Origin: Streptomyces coacervatus
GTDB lineage: Bacteria; Actinomycetota; Actinomycetes; Streptomycetales; Streptomycetaceae
Length of the DNA: 64,000 nt
Assembly (NCBI RefSeq): GCF_029223485.1
Contig: NZ_JARHTP010000015.1
Coordinates: forward strand, 62,001 to 126,000
Direction: 5' to 3'
Made by a program: the position numbers and the translations under genes. The first letter of the stretch is position 1, and each line of letters starts with the position of its first letter. The notes below the pieces were generated by a model. It made no database searches. It saw only the letters and a program-made list of their open reading frames with translations, and had not been told where the DNA came from. Shown here piece by piece: positions 8,031 through 16,032 of this stretch.

Positions 8031-9011
8031 GTGCCAGAGCCGTCACCCACCCTCAAACGCCGTGGCCGCCTCTTCCGCATCGGGGCGGCCTTCGTGGTCC
8101 TGCTCGCCCTCGCGGGCTATCTCACGGTGCAGTACGTCACCGGGGGCAGAGGCGCGTCGGGCTGCAAGGTGGTCTCGGGCGGGAGCGACGGGGCGGCGTA
8201 CGAGTTCACGCCCGAGCAGGCGGTGAACGCGGCGACGATCGCCGTGGTGGGCACCGGGCGCGGCATGCCCGAGCGGGCGGTGACCATCGCGCTCGCGACC
8301 GCGCTGCAGGAGTCGGGGCTGCACAACATCGAGCACGGCGACCGGGATTCGCTCGGCCTGTTCCAGCAGCGGCCCTCGCAGGGCTGGGGCACCAAGAAGC
8401 AGATCCTGGACCCGACGTACGCGGCGGGCGTGTTCTACCAGCACCTGGCCAAGGTGCAGGACTACGCGAAGCTCCCTCTCACCGAGGCCGCGCAGCGCGT
8501 GCAGCGCAGCGGCTATCCCGAGGCGTACGCCAAGCACGAGCCGGACGCCGCCCTGCTCTCCGCCGCCCTCACCGGGAACGCGGCGGCCACGCTGACCTGC
8601 GCCGGTCTCCCGGCCACCACCGAGGCGGCGGGGCCGGACGCCGTACGGGCCGCTCTCGTACGGGACTTCGGGCGTGACGCACTGCAGCCGGCCGGCGCGG
8701 AAGTGAGCGCCAGGTCGACACCGGCGTCCTCGGCGGCCCCGAGCACCCGGACCACCACCGCCCGCACCGTCACGGTCCCCGTCGTCGCCGACAAGAGCCC
8801 CGCCAAGGGCCGCAGCGTCCGGCAGCGCGGCTGGCAGCTCGCCCACTGGGCCGTGGCCAACTCCTCCGCGCTGCACATCGAACGCGTCTCCTACGGCGGA
8901 CGGGAATGGACCGCCGGAAACGCCGACAGCCCGTGGCACCCGGCCGCCGCGGCAGGTTCCGGCGGGGCGGAAAAGGCTGCGGGCGCGGTCCGAATCGTCA
9001 CTGCGCAGTAG
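8031..9011 (+). CDS. Membrane-anchored lysozyme-like protein
   Basis: A 326-aa protein with GTG start, a short basic N-terminus and one transmembrane helix (IGAAFVVLLALAGYLTV). The external part contains ALATALQESGLHNI followed by DSLGLFQQRPSQGWG, an arrangement resembling the catalytic Glu and the GLFQ strand of lytic transglycosylases and goose-type lysozymes. A Ser/Thr-rich linker (around residue 225-260) precedes a C-terminal segment ending in SYGGREWTAGN. Homologues are often labelled heavy metal transporter in Streptomyces genomes, for which I see no support: there is no metal-binding or multi-pass topology. Inference: a cell-wall-active enzyme or a wall-binding relative. Confidence 0.65.
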   Translation: MPEPSPTLKRRGRLFRIGAAFVVLLALAGYLTVQYVTGGRGASGCKVVSGGSDGAAYEFTPEQAVNAATIAVVGTGRGMPERAVTIALATALQESGLHNIEHGDRDSLGLFQQRPSQGWGTKKQILDPTYAAGVFYQHLAKVQDYAKLPLTEAAQRVQRSGYPEAYAKHEPDAALLSAALTGNAAATLTCAGLPATTEAAGPDAVRAALVRDFGRDALQPAGAEVSARSTPASSAAPSTRTTTARTVTVPVVADKSPAKGRSVRQRGWQLAHWAVANSSALHIERVSYGGREWTAGNADSPWHPAAAAGSGGAEKAAGAVRIVTAQ

Positions 9012-9155
9012 TGCGGGCCTTCACTCGCGCGGGTTATGCCCGGCATGCGCGGTCCACGGTGTGGGCAGGTTTTCGCACCGTCACCCCTGTATCCGTCAAA
9101 GCCCTTGTGAACAAAGGGGTGTAAGGATTCGGCACGCTTTCCGGCGGGGCGCTTT

Positions 9156-9183
9156 TTGCCCGTTTTTATCCGCAGCCGATAAT
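9156..9183 (+). promoter_or_regulatory. Candidate HrdB-type promoter
   Basis: TTGCCC, a 16-nt spacer, then GATAAT, about 100 nt upstream of the small secreted protein start. The AT-rich stretch (GTTTTTATC) stands out in a GC-rich background. No riboswitch fold was recognised in 9012-9290. Confidence 0.4.
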
Positions 9184-9290
9184 GCGACGCATTGCCAACT
9201 CTTTGCTTTGGGACGCCGCAACCTTCAGAGGCTTCGAGCGGTAGTTACTGCGTCCGAGCCCGGACGATCAACATCCATCGAAGGAGCATC

Positions 9291-9749
9291 ATGTCCCTCC
9301 CCCTGACCCGTCGGATCGCCCGTGCCGCGCTGCTCGTCGCAGCGGGAGCGGCTGCCGGGGTCGGTGCGGCCGGCTCCGCGAGCGCGGCCCCCGAACTGCC
9401 CGCCGCCCCGAACGTCGGCGGCCTGACCGCCGTGGACGGGGCGAGCGTCGGCAACACCGTCGACGGTGCGGCGCAGAACGTCACCGGGCTCGCCGGCGAG
9501 ACCGGCGGCAACGCGGTCAAGAAGGCCGTGCCGAACGCGGGCAAGACCGGTGGCAGCGTTGCGAAGACGGCGGCGCCTGCGGCGCAGCGGACCGCGGGTG
9601 CCGCGGCGGGCTCCGTCGGGGAGATCGTCGGCGTCACCACGCAGACGGCGACCAAGGACGGCGGCACCCTGCCGACCGGCGGCCTGACCAAGGGCGGCCT
9701 GACGGCCCCCGGCCAGCTGCCGGTGAAGGGCCTCCCGATCACCGGCTGA
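9291..9749 (+). CDS. Small secreted Ala/Gly/Thr-rich protein
   Basis: A 152-aa exported protein. The ATG is preceded by AAGGAG. A Sec signal peptide covers roughly residues 1-34 (MSLPLTRRIARAALLVAAGA, then cleavage after GSASA). The mature chain is low-complexity, rich in Ala, Gly, Thr and Val, with short repeated words (GLTAVDGA, GLAGETGG, LTKGGLTA) and no cysteine or enzymatic motif. Such short secreted proteins are common in Streptomyces and sometimes mislabelled ATP-binding. The function is unknown; wall or matrix association is a guess. A strong terminator follows at once. Confidence 0.8.
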   Translation: MSLPLTRRIARAALLVAAGAAAGVGAAGSASAAPELPAAPNVGGLTAVDGASVGNTVDGAAQNVTGLAGETGGNAVKKAVPNAGKTGGSVAKTAAPAAQRTAGAAAGSVGEIVGVTTQTATKDGGTLPTGGLTKGGLTAPGQLPVKGLPITG

Positions 9750-9760
9750 GCGACCTGCAC

Positions 9761-9799
9761 GACGAGGGGGCCCGGGACACTGTCCCGGGCCCCCTCGTC
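9761..9799. terminator. 19-bp perfect-stem bidirectional terminator
   Basis: Left arm 9761-9779 and right arm 9781-9799 are exact reverse complements around a single base. It separates the secreted-protein gene from the convergent dapC gene. Confidence 0.85.
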
Positions 9800-9813
9800 A
9801 CGTCCACGGACGG

Positions 9814-10905
9814 CTACAGACGCTCCACGGCCGCCCGCACCCGCTCGTCCGTCGCCGTCAGCGCCACCCGTACGAACGTCTCGCCGGCCGTGCCGTAGAA
9901 GTCGCCCGGCGCGACCAGGATGCCGAGCTCGGCCAGATGGGCCACGGTGTCCCAGCAGGACTCGTCCCGCGTCGCCCACAGATAGAGGCTGGCCTCGCTG
10001 TGCTCGATGCGGAAGCCGTGGCCGAGGAGCGCCTCGCGCAGGGCCGTACGCCGGGCCGCGTACCGCTCCCGCTGCTCACGGACATGGGCGTCGTCGCCCA
10101 GAGCCGCCACCACGGCCGCCTGCGTGGGCGCCGAGGTCATCATGCCGCCGTGCTTGCGGATCTCCAGCAGCGGACCGAGTACGGCGGGGTCGCCGGCCAG
10201 GAAGGCCGCACGGTAGCCCGCCAGGTTGGAACGCTTGGAGAGGGAATGGACGGACACGATGCCCTCGTACGAGCCGCCGTTCACGTCGGGGTGCAGGACC
10301 GAGATCGGCTCCGCCTCCCAGCCCAGCTCCAGGTAGCACTCGTCGGAGAAGAGCAGGACGTCGTGCTCGCGCGCCCAGGCGACGATCCGGGTCAGCTCGT
10401 CCTTGCTCAGCACCTTGCCTGTGGGGTTCGACGGCGAGTTGAGCCAGAGGAGCTTCAGATTCGCGGGGTCGAGGTCCGTCGGATCGTCGTAGACCTCGTA
10501 CTCCGCGCGCGCCAGGCGGGCGCCGACCTCGTACGTCGGGTATGCGAGGCGCGGGTACGCGACCTTGTCGCCGGGGCCGAGGCCCAGCTGGGTGGGGAGC
10601 CAGGCGACGAGTTCCTTGGAGCCGACGATCGGCAGGACGTGCCGGTGGGTGACCTCGCGGGCGCCGAGCCGGCGCTCGACCCAGCCGGTGATCGCGTCGC
10701 GCAGGGCCGGCGTGCCCCAGACCGTCGGGTAGCCCGGGGAGTCCGCCGCGTCGATCAGCGCCTTCTGGATCAGCTCGGGGACCGGGTCGACCGGGGTGCC
10801 GACGGAGAGGTCGACGATGCCGTCCGGGTGCGAGGCGGCCGTCTTCTTGTACGGCTCCAGCTTGTCCCAGGGGAAGGTGGGCAGGCGGTCGGAGACTGCG
10901 GACAC
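9814..10905 (-). CDS. dapC: N-succinyldiaminopimelate aminotransferase
   Basis: Fold-type I PLP aminotransferase, 363 aa, producing N-succinyl-diaminopimelate from the keto acid for lysine and peptidoglycan. GSKELVAWLPTQLG is the PLP phosphate region, NSPSNPTGKVL the conserved Asn-Pro segment, SDECYLEL the Asp that contacts the pyridine nitrogen, and SLSKRSNLAGYR contains the Schiff-base lysine. A GTG start at 10905 (MSAVSDRLPTFPWDKLEPYK) agrees with the family; ATG at 10941 is the alternative. It lies downstream of the ferredoxin gene on the same strand, an arrangement also found in mycobacteria (fdxC-dapC, from memory), and pairs with dapE in this window. Confidence 0.92.
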   Translation of the reverse strand: MSAVSDRLPTFPWDKLEPYKKTAASHPDGIVDLSVGTPVDPVPELIQKALIDAADSPGYPTVWGTPALRDAITGWVERRLGAREVTHRHVLPIVGSKELVAWLPTQLGLGPGDKVAYPRLAYPTYEVGARLARAEYEVYDDPTDLDPANLKLLWLNSPSNPTGKVLSKDELTRIVAWAREHDVLLFSDECYLELGWEAEPISVLHPDVNGGSYEGIVSVHSLSKRSNLAGYRAAFLAGDPAVLGPLLEIRKHGGMMTSAPTQAAVVAALGDDAHVREQRERYAARRTALREALLGHGFRIEHSEASLYLWATRDESCWDTVAHLAELGILVAPGDFYGTAGETFVRVALTATDERVRAAVERL

Positions 10906-11043
10906 GGGATCTGGCTCACTTTCTGGTACGGCAGAGGGCATAAAGGCCCTGGTACGGCAAACGCCTCGGCCCCGTACGGCGATCACCAGGGCGATCCGGC
11001 CGTACGGGACCGAGGCGGCACGGTGTGCGGGCCGCTTGGGTGA

Positions 11044-11364
11044 CTACTCGGCCTGCGGCGGCAGAGCGGCGATGACGGGGTGGTCCCGCTCGATGAGGCC
11101 CAGCTTGCTGGCGCCGCCGGGGGAGCCGAGCTCGTCGAAGAACTCGACGTTCGCCTTGTAGTAGTCCTTCCACTCCTCCGGAGTGTCGTCCTCGTAGAAG
11201 ATCGCCTCGACCGGGCATACCGGCTCACAGGCACCACAGTCGACGCATTCGTCCGGGTGGATGTACAAGGACCGCTGGCCCTCGTAGATGCAGTCGACCG
11301 GGCACTCCTCGATGCACGCCTTGTCCTTGACGTCGACACAAGGCTGCGCGATGACGTAGGTCAC
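11044..11364 (-). CDS. fdxA: Seven-iron ferredoxin
   Basis: A 106-aa soluble electron carrier with one [3Fe-4S] and one [4Fe-4S] cluster. Cysteine spacing near the N-terminus (CVDVKDKACIEECPVDC) matches the 3Fe site, where the usual CxxC is opened. DECVDCGACEPVCPVEA supplies the 4Fe site. The C-terminal half (EEWKDYYKANVEFFDELG) is the extension typical of actinobacterial 7Fe ferredoxins. The GTG start has an excellent ribosome site, GAGGAGGAAC. It is the first gene of a two-gene unit with dapC and is divergent from the acetyltransferase gene. Confidence 0.94.
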   Translation of the reverse strand: MTYVIAQPCVDVKDKACIEECPVDCIYEGQRSLYIHPDECVDCGACEPVCPVEAIFYEDDTPEEWKDYYKANVEFFDELGSPGGASKLGLIERDHPVIAALPPQAE

Positions 11365-11503
11365 GCTGTCGTTCCTCCTCGATAGGGCGCTGGCGGGCCT
11401 CCGTAGGCTCCGCCGCCTGGCGCGCGGGAGCGCGGCTCGTCGATGCCCGCCCCTAGTATCTCCGTTCTTGGGCTTGATCCGAACAGGAGGGGTGAACTGA
11501 CCT

Positions 11504-12520
11504 GTGGAAATCTCGGCCGGCGGACGTCTCGAGGTTCGTATCACCGCTGCTGACGTGGGGAAACGGGTCTCGGTACGACGCTTGATCGAACCTGCGGTCC
11601 CGGAAGAGAAGTTCACCGACACGGTGGGTGTTCTCACATCATGGGACAACGGTGTGCTGCTGATCACACGCAAGGGCGGCGAGAGCGTCCGGATTCCGGA
11701 ATCCTCGCTGGTCGCGGGGAAGGTCGTGCCCTCGGCCCCGGCCCGGCGCAGGGGCCCCGCCGCCTCCTACGAGGAGCTCGCGCACGTCGCCACGCGCGCG
11801 TGGCGGCCGATGGAGAGCGAGCGGCTCGGCGAGTGGGAGCTGCGGGCCGCGGGCGGGTTCACCCGGCGCGCCAATTCGGTGCTGCCGCTCGGCGACCCGG
11901 GCGTGCCCCTCGACGAGGCGCTGAGCGTCGTACGACGGTGGTACGGCGACCGTGGGCTGCCCGCGTACATCCAGACCGCGACCGGCGCCGAGGGCACGCA
12001 GGAGCTGCTGTGCGCGGAGCTGGAGCGGCGCGGGTGGGTGCGTGAGGTGACCGCCGAGCTGTGGGTCGGGGCGCTGGCGCCGGTCGCAGACCGGACCGAG
12101 GGAGCCGGTGTCGTGCTGTCCCGGGAGGCCGACGAGGCATGGCTTGCGCGGTACCAGCGCAAGGGGGTGAGCGAGGTGGCGCTGAAGGTACTGGGGAGCG
12201 GGCCGTCGGTGTGGTTCGCGACGGTTCCCGGATCGTCGGAGGGTGCGGCGCCCGCGGCGATCGGGCGGTGTGTCGTGGACGGGCGCTGGGCCTCCTTCGC
12301 CGCGGTCGAGGTAGATCCGGCGCTGCGGCGGCTGGGGCTGGCCACCACGGTCATGGCCGCGCTGGCCCGGCAGGCCCTGGAGGAGGGCGCCTCGGCCGCC
12401 TGGCTCCAGGTCGAGGAGGACAACGCCGGGGCGCGGGCGCTGTACGCCGGGATGGGCTTCGCCGCGCACCATGCGTACCACCACTACCGGGAACCGGCGG
12501 CTCCCGGCAGCGGCCAGTAG
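11504..12520 (+). CDS. GNAT acetyltransferase with N-terminal beta-barrel-like domain
   Basis: A 338-aa protein. Residues 1-75 form a small beta-rich domain (GVLTSWDNGVLLITRKGGES) that reads like an SH3/DUF domain seen fused to actinobacterial GNATs. The GNAT core occupies the C-terminal two thirds. The acetyl-CoA pyrophosphate loop is VDPALRRLGLATTVMAAL and the terminal strand and helix are WLQVEEDNAGARALYAGMGF. The start is GTG 11504. Substrate unknown; the family acts on N-termini, amines or antibiotics. The next gene starts 32 nt downstream and is probably cotranscribed. Confidence 0.82.
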   Translation: MEISAGGRLEVRITAADVGKRVSVRRLIEPAVPEEKFTDTVGVLTSWDNGVLLITRKGGESVRIPESSLVAGKVVPSAPARRRGPAASYEELAHVATRAWRPMESERLGEWELRAAGGFTRRANSVLPLGDPGVPLDEALSVVRRWYGDRGLPAYIQTATGAEGTQELLCAELERRGWVREVTAELWVGALAPVADRTEGAGVVLSREADEAWLARYQRKGVSEVALKVLGSGPSVWFATVPGSSEGAAPAAIGRCVVDGRWASFAAVEVDPALRRLGLATTVMAALARQALEEGASAAWLQVEEDNAGARALYAGMGFAAHHAYHHYREPAAPGSGQ

Positions 12521-12552
12521 TACCGATCGCCGGGAGAGGGCACGAGCCTGCT

Positions 12553-13404
12553 ATGCGTCCCCCATACCCCCCACCGCCCGAGAGGTCCGCCGAGCTGCGG
12601 CGGCGGTTCGCCGAGGAGGCGCGGTCCGAGCGGCCCGATCTGTCCACGCTGTGCCTGCTGGTCGGCGCGGAGGCGGACGGGGCGCTGGACGAGGCGGGCC
12701 TGGACGCCGCGCAGATGGAGCTGGACCGGCTGGCGGGGCGGGTGCCGTTCCGGCCCGGCGGTCCGATGGCCTGGGCAACGGCGCTGCACCACCTCCTCGG
12801 GGCGCAGGACGGCTTCCGCGGCTCCCCCGCCGACTATCAGCGCCTGGAGTCGTCGCTGCTGCACGAGGTGCTGCGGCGGCGGCGCGGGCTGCCGATCCTG
12901 TTGTCGGTGGTGTGGATGGAGGTCGCGCGGCGGGCGGGGGCGCCGGTGTACGGGGTCGCTCTGCCGGGGCACTTCGTGGTGGGGTTCGGGCCTCAGGAGC
13001 AGCAGGTGCTGGTGGATCCGTTCGACGGGGGGCGTGTGCTGGGTGCCGGCGACGCGGAACTGTTGGTGGCCGGGGCGACCGGGGCTCCATTGGATCAGGC
13101 GATGTTGACGCCGACGGATCCGTTGGATGTGGTTCTGCGGATTCTCAACAACATCCGGGCGTGGGCTGCGGCGCGGCCGGAGCGGTCGGATGTGTCGCTG
13201 TGGGCGGTGGACCTGTCGTTGTTGTTGCCTTCGCATCCGGCGCGGTTGCGGTATGAGCGGGCGCAATTGCTTGTGCAGCGGGGGGACTTCGTCGATGGGG
13301 CGGTGGAGTTGGAGGCGTATGCCGGGGTTTTGGCGGCGGTGGATGAAGCGGCTGCGCAGCGCGTGCGGGGGCAGGCCCGAGCGGCTCGTGCACTGCTCAA
13401 CTGA
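12553..13404 (+). CDS. SirB1/transglutaminase-like protein
   Basis: A 283-aa protein of the SirB1 family (Transglut_core2). Characteristic parts are DYQRLESSLLHEVLRRRRGLPILLS, VALPGHFVVGF (conserved Gly-His) and VLVDPFDGG (conserved Asp-Pro-Phe). A helical TPR-like tail follows (LLLPSHPARLRYERAQLL, then GDFVDGAVELEAYAGVL). The cysteine of true transglutaminases is not visible at the expected place, so enzymatic activity is doubtful. The ATG at 12553 is preceded by GGGAGAGGG; a much longer in-frame upstream extension merely reads the GNAT gene in another frame. Function unknown. Confidence 0.82.
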   Translation: MRPPYPPPPERSAELRRRFAEEARSERPDLSTLCLLVGAEADGALDEAGLDAAQMELDRLAGRVPFRPGGPMAWATALHHLLGAQDGFRGSPADYQRLESSLLHEVLRRRRGLPILLSVVWMEVARRAGAPVYGVALPGHFVVGFGPQEQQVLVDPFDGGRVLGAGDAELLVAGATGAPLDQAMLTPTDPLDVVLRILNNIRAWAAARPERSDVSLWAVDLSLLLPSHPARLRYERAQLLVQRGDFVDGAVELEAYAGVLAAVDEAAAQRVRGQARAARALLN

Positions 13405-13444
13405 GTTCGCCTAATCGCCATGGGGGAGTCTGTAATTGCGCGAG

Positions 13445-13486
13445 TGCTGGTTCGTCGTGGCTTGTCGCGCAGTTCCCCGCGCCCCT
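13445..13486. repeat. Streptomyces intergenic repeat, copy 2
   Basis: Second copy of the 42-bp repeat at 3924-3965, with four mismatches. It again lies between convergent genes (SirB1-like and the response regulator). Confidence 0.75.
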
Positions 13487-13493
13487 TGGGGGG

Positions 13494-14108
13494 TTACAGC
13501 CAGCCTTTTTCTCGTGCTATCCGGACGGCTTCGGCCCTGTTTCGTACAGCCAGTTTCTGGATTGCCATGGAGAGATAGTTGCGGACGGTGCCCTGGGACA
13601 AATGCAAGGCCTTTGCCAGTTCCGCATTCGTCGAGCCGTCCGCCGCCGCCCGCAGGACCTCTCGCTCTCGGTCCGTCAGGGGGTTGGCGCCCTCTGCCAG
13701 GGCTGCTGCCGCCAGCGTCGGGTCGATGACCCGCTCCCCCGCCAGTACCTTCCGTACCGCCGCTGCCAGTTGGGCCGCCGGGGCGTCCTTGACCAGGAAG
13801 GCGTCGGCGCCTGCTTCCATCGCGCTGCGGAGGTAGCCGGGGCGGCCGAAGGTGGTGAGGACGACCAGCTTCACGCCGGGGAGGGTCTTGTGGACCTGGG
13901 CCGCCGCCTCGATGCCGGTGCAGCCCGGCATCTCGATGTCGAGGAGGGCCACGTCCACGGCGTGCTCGCGTGCCGCGGCCAACACCTCGTCGCCGCGGGC
14001 CACTTGGGCGACGACCTCGATGTCGTCCTCCAGGCCGAGGAGCGCGGCCAGCGCCTCGCGGACCATCGACTGGTCCTCGGCGAGCAGCACCTTGATCGTA
14101 GGACTCAT
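13494..14108 (-). CDS. NarL/FixJ-type response regulator
   Basis: A 204-aa regulator. The receiver domain (1-118) has the acidic pair ED at 11-12, the phosphoacceptor Asp in VDVALLDIEMPG (Asp57) and the conserved Lys in DAFLVKDAP (Lys107). The LuxR-type DNA-binding helix-turn-helix is NPLTDREREVLRAAADG followed by NAELAKALHLSQGTVRNYLS. Its ATG overlaps the stop of the sensor kinase gene (ATGA). It closes a four-gene operon and probably controls the exporter genes of that operon, in the manner of Bacillus DesKR or LnrJK systems. A dyad at 17019-17032 is a candidate binding site. Confidence 0.93.
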   Translation of the reverse strand: MSPTIKVLLAEDQSMVREALAALLGLEDDIEVVAQVARGDEVLAAAREHAVDVALLDIEMPGCTGIEAAAQVHKTLPGVKLVVLTTFGRPGYLRSAMEAGADAFLVKDAPAAQLAAAVRKVLAGERVIDPTLAAAALAEGANPLTDREREVLRAAADGSTNAELAKALHLSQGTVRNYLSMAIQKLAVRNRAEAVRIAREKGWL

Positions 14109-15304
14109 GCACCGGATCCTACGGGCGGCGGTGTGTCGACAGGGACGCGGGCGACCAGGCGGAAGCCCTGCTTGACGCGGCCGGCCTCCAGGGTGCCGCC
14201 GGCCTTCTCCAGGCGTTCCGTCAGGCCCGTCAGACCGTTGCCGGGGCCCTTGCCGGAGCCGCCGGAGCCGTTGTCCTCGACGGAGAGTTCCAGGACCGGG
14301 CCGTCCAGGGTCTGGCGGTGCAGCACCTCCACCGTGCAGCGCGTGGCGCCGCTGTGCCGTACGACGTTGGTGACCGCCTCGCGCAGCGCCCAGGCCAGGG
14401 CGGACTCGCTCTCCTCGGGGACGCCGGTGAGGTCCGGTTCGGCGGGGACGTCTGCCGTGACGCTCGCTGCCGTCAGAGCGACCTGTGTGCCCGCGAGTTC
14501 CGCGGACAGGCGCGGGCGGCGATAGCCGGTGACGGCCTCGCGGACGTCCACCAGGGCCTGGCGGCTGACCTGTTCGATGTCGGCGACCTGCTGGGCCGCC
14601 TTGTCGGGGTGGTCGGGGAGCATACGGCCCGCCAGTTCGCTCTTCAGCGTGATCAATGACAAGGAATGCCCCAGCAGGTCGTGCAGATCCCTGGCCAGGC
14701 GCAACCGCTCCTCGTTGGCGGCCAGTTGAGCCACCGTCGCGCGGGCCTTGCGCAACTCCACCGTCGTCCGCACCAGTTGCTTCACGCCCATCATCGCGAA
14801 GCCCAGGAGCAGCACCACCAGGACCAGGCTCCAGTCGTCCAACCCGACGTGCAGGCCGACCAGGACCATCGCGAGGGTGTTCGCCCCGACCGCCCCGTAC
14901 GCGATCCGCTGCGGCAGCGTGGCACCGCAGGTGACGGAGACGTACACGAAGAGGCCGAGCCACGGCTTGCCGAGGGTGAGGCTCAGGACGACGGCGAGCG
15001 TGCCGAGCAGGAGGACGAGGGCGCCGACGAACCGGCCGCCGAACGACCGGCCCATGTTCCGGAAGACCAGAGTCAGATAGACGCCGGTGAAGGAGATCAG
15101 GGCCACCCAGCCGGCCGCGGTCGCGGCCGTCGAGTGGTGGCCGGAGGTCAGGTCCTGCACCGGCGATCCGAGGAAGATCAGCCAGGGCAGGATCCAGACG
15201 ATCTTGCGCATCGCCTCGGCCCGGTTGCGGGGCTCCTGCCCGACCCGGATCGCGTTCTCGGCCCGGAGGTCCCCGGGCAGCCCGTCGTCCGTCATCGTGC
15301 TCAC
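14105..15304 (-). CDS. Sensor histidine kinase (HisKA_3, DesK-like)
   Basis: A membrane sensor kinase of about 399 aa with five or six N-terminal transmembrane helices (residues 35-165) and almost no external loop, suggesting that it senses the membrane or a ligand within it. The dimerisation helix carries the phosphoacceptor in LARDLHDLLGHSLSLI. The ATPase domain has the N box ALREAVTNVVRHSGA and the G box LSVEDNGSGGSGKGPGNGL. GTG 15304 overlaps the permease stop; ATG 15295 is an alternative start three codons in. It is coupled to the response regulator downstream by ATGA overlap. Confidence 0.92.
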   Translation of the reverse strand: MSTMTDDGLPGDLRAENAIRVGQEPRNRAEAMRKIVWILPWLIFLGSPVQDLTSGHHSTAATAAGWVALISFTGVYLTLVFRNMGRSFGGRFVGALVLLLGTLAVVLSLTLGKPWLGLFVYVSVTCGATLPQRIAYGAVGANTLAMVLVGLHVGLDDWSLVLVVLLLGFAMMGVKQLVRTTVELRKARATVAQLAANEERLRLARDLHDLLGHSLSLITLKSELAGRMLPDHPDKAAQQVADIEQVSRQALVDVREAVTGYRRPRLSAELAGTQVALTAASVTADVPAEPDLTGVPEESESALAWALREAVTNVVRHSGATRCTVEVLHRQTLDGPVLELSVEDNGSGGSGKGPGNGLTGLTERLEKAGGTLEAGRVKQGFRLVARVPVDTPPPVGSGA

Positions 15305-16032
15305 GCCTTCAGCGTGTCCTTCCGGTACAGCCAGGCCGCGCCGCCCGCGAAGAGCAGGAAGAAGACGACGAGGATGGCGATGTCCTGGGCATGGGGGGCC
15401 TGGCTCTGTTCGATGGCCCGTCCGAGTGCAGCGTACGCGTGCGTGGGCAGCCACTTGGCGATGTCCTGCAGCCAGGTCGGGAAGGTGGAGGACGGCATCC
15501 ACAGGCCGCCGAGGATCGACAGACCGAAGTAGACGATCATTGTGATCGGGCGGACCGCGTCTCCGGAGGCGAGGTAGCCGATGGCGACGCCGAGCGCGGC
15601 GAAGACCAGGCTGCCGGCCCAGATCGCGCCGGTGAGGGCGACCCACTGCCAGGCGTCCAGGCGTACGTCCTTCACGGCGGCGGCGACCAGGAACACGACC
15701 ACGATGGACGGCAGGCTCACCACGGCCGCGCTGGCGGTCTTGGCGAGGACGTAGCCGCGACCGGGCAGCGTGGTCAGCCGCAGCTGCCGTACCCAGCCGC
15801 CCTCCCGCTCCTTGGCGATGCGCTCGCTGTTGCCCATCAGGACGGCGGTCAGGGCGCCGAAGGAGGCCATGGAGACCATGACGTACTTCGCGACGCTCAG
15901 GCCGCTGCCGTCGACATTGCCCGTCTGGTTGGAGACGAGCAGGAAGATCACCGACGGGTAGATCACCGAGAAGAACAGGAACTTGCGGTTGCGCAGGGCG
16001 CGGGCGAGTTCCAGCTTGATGAGACTGTTCAT
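15301..16032 (-). CDS. ABC-2 type transporter permease
   Basis: Integral membrane subunit of an exporter, 243 aa, with six predicted transmembrane segments (for example FLFFSVIYPSVIFLLV, VVSLPSIVVVFLVAAAV, IAILVVFFLLFAGGAAWLY). The segment ERIAKEREGGWVRQLRLTTL between helices 2 and 3 is the coupling helix typical of DrrB-like ABC-2 permeases. The start overlaps the end of the ATPase gene by 4 nt and its own stop overlaps the kinase start. It works with the ATPase at 16029-16967. The substrate is not evident; resistance to a lipid-active compound would fit the linked DesK-like system. Confidence 0.9.
   Translation of the reverse strand: MNSLIKLELARALRNRKFLFFSVIYPSVIFLLVSNQTGNVDGSGLSVAKYVMVSMASFGALTAVLMGNSERIAKEREGGWVRQLRLTTLPGRGYVLAKTASAAVVSLPSIVVVFLVAAAVKDVRLDAWQWVALTGAIWAGSLVFAALGVAIGYLASGDAVRPITMIVYFGLSILGGLWMPSSTFPTWLQDIAKWLPTHAYAALGRAIEQSQAPHAQDIAILVVFFLLFAGGAAWLYRKDTLKA

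Noticed and set aside
9012..9290. Possible c-di-AMP (ydaO) riboswitch ahead of secreted or wall-active genes
   Set aside because: The conserved blocks of that riboswitch were not found in this gap or upstream of 8031.
12061..12552. In-frame extension upstream of the SirB1-like gene
   Set aside because: It overlaps the GNAT gene in another frame and has no ribosome site or family sequence; ATG 12553 is supported by GGGAGAGGG.
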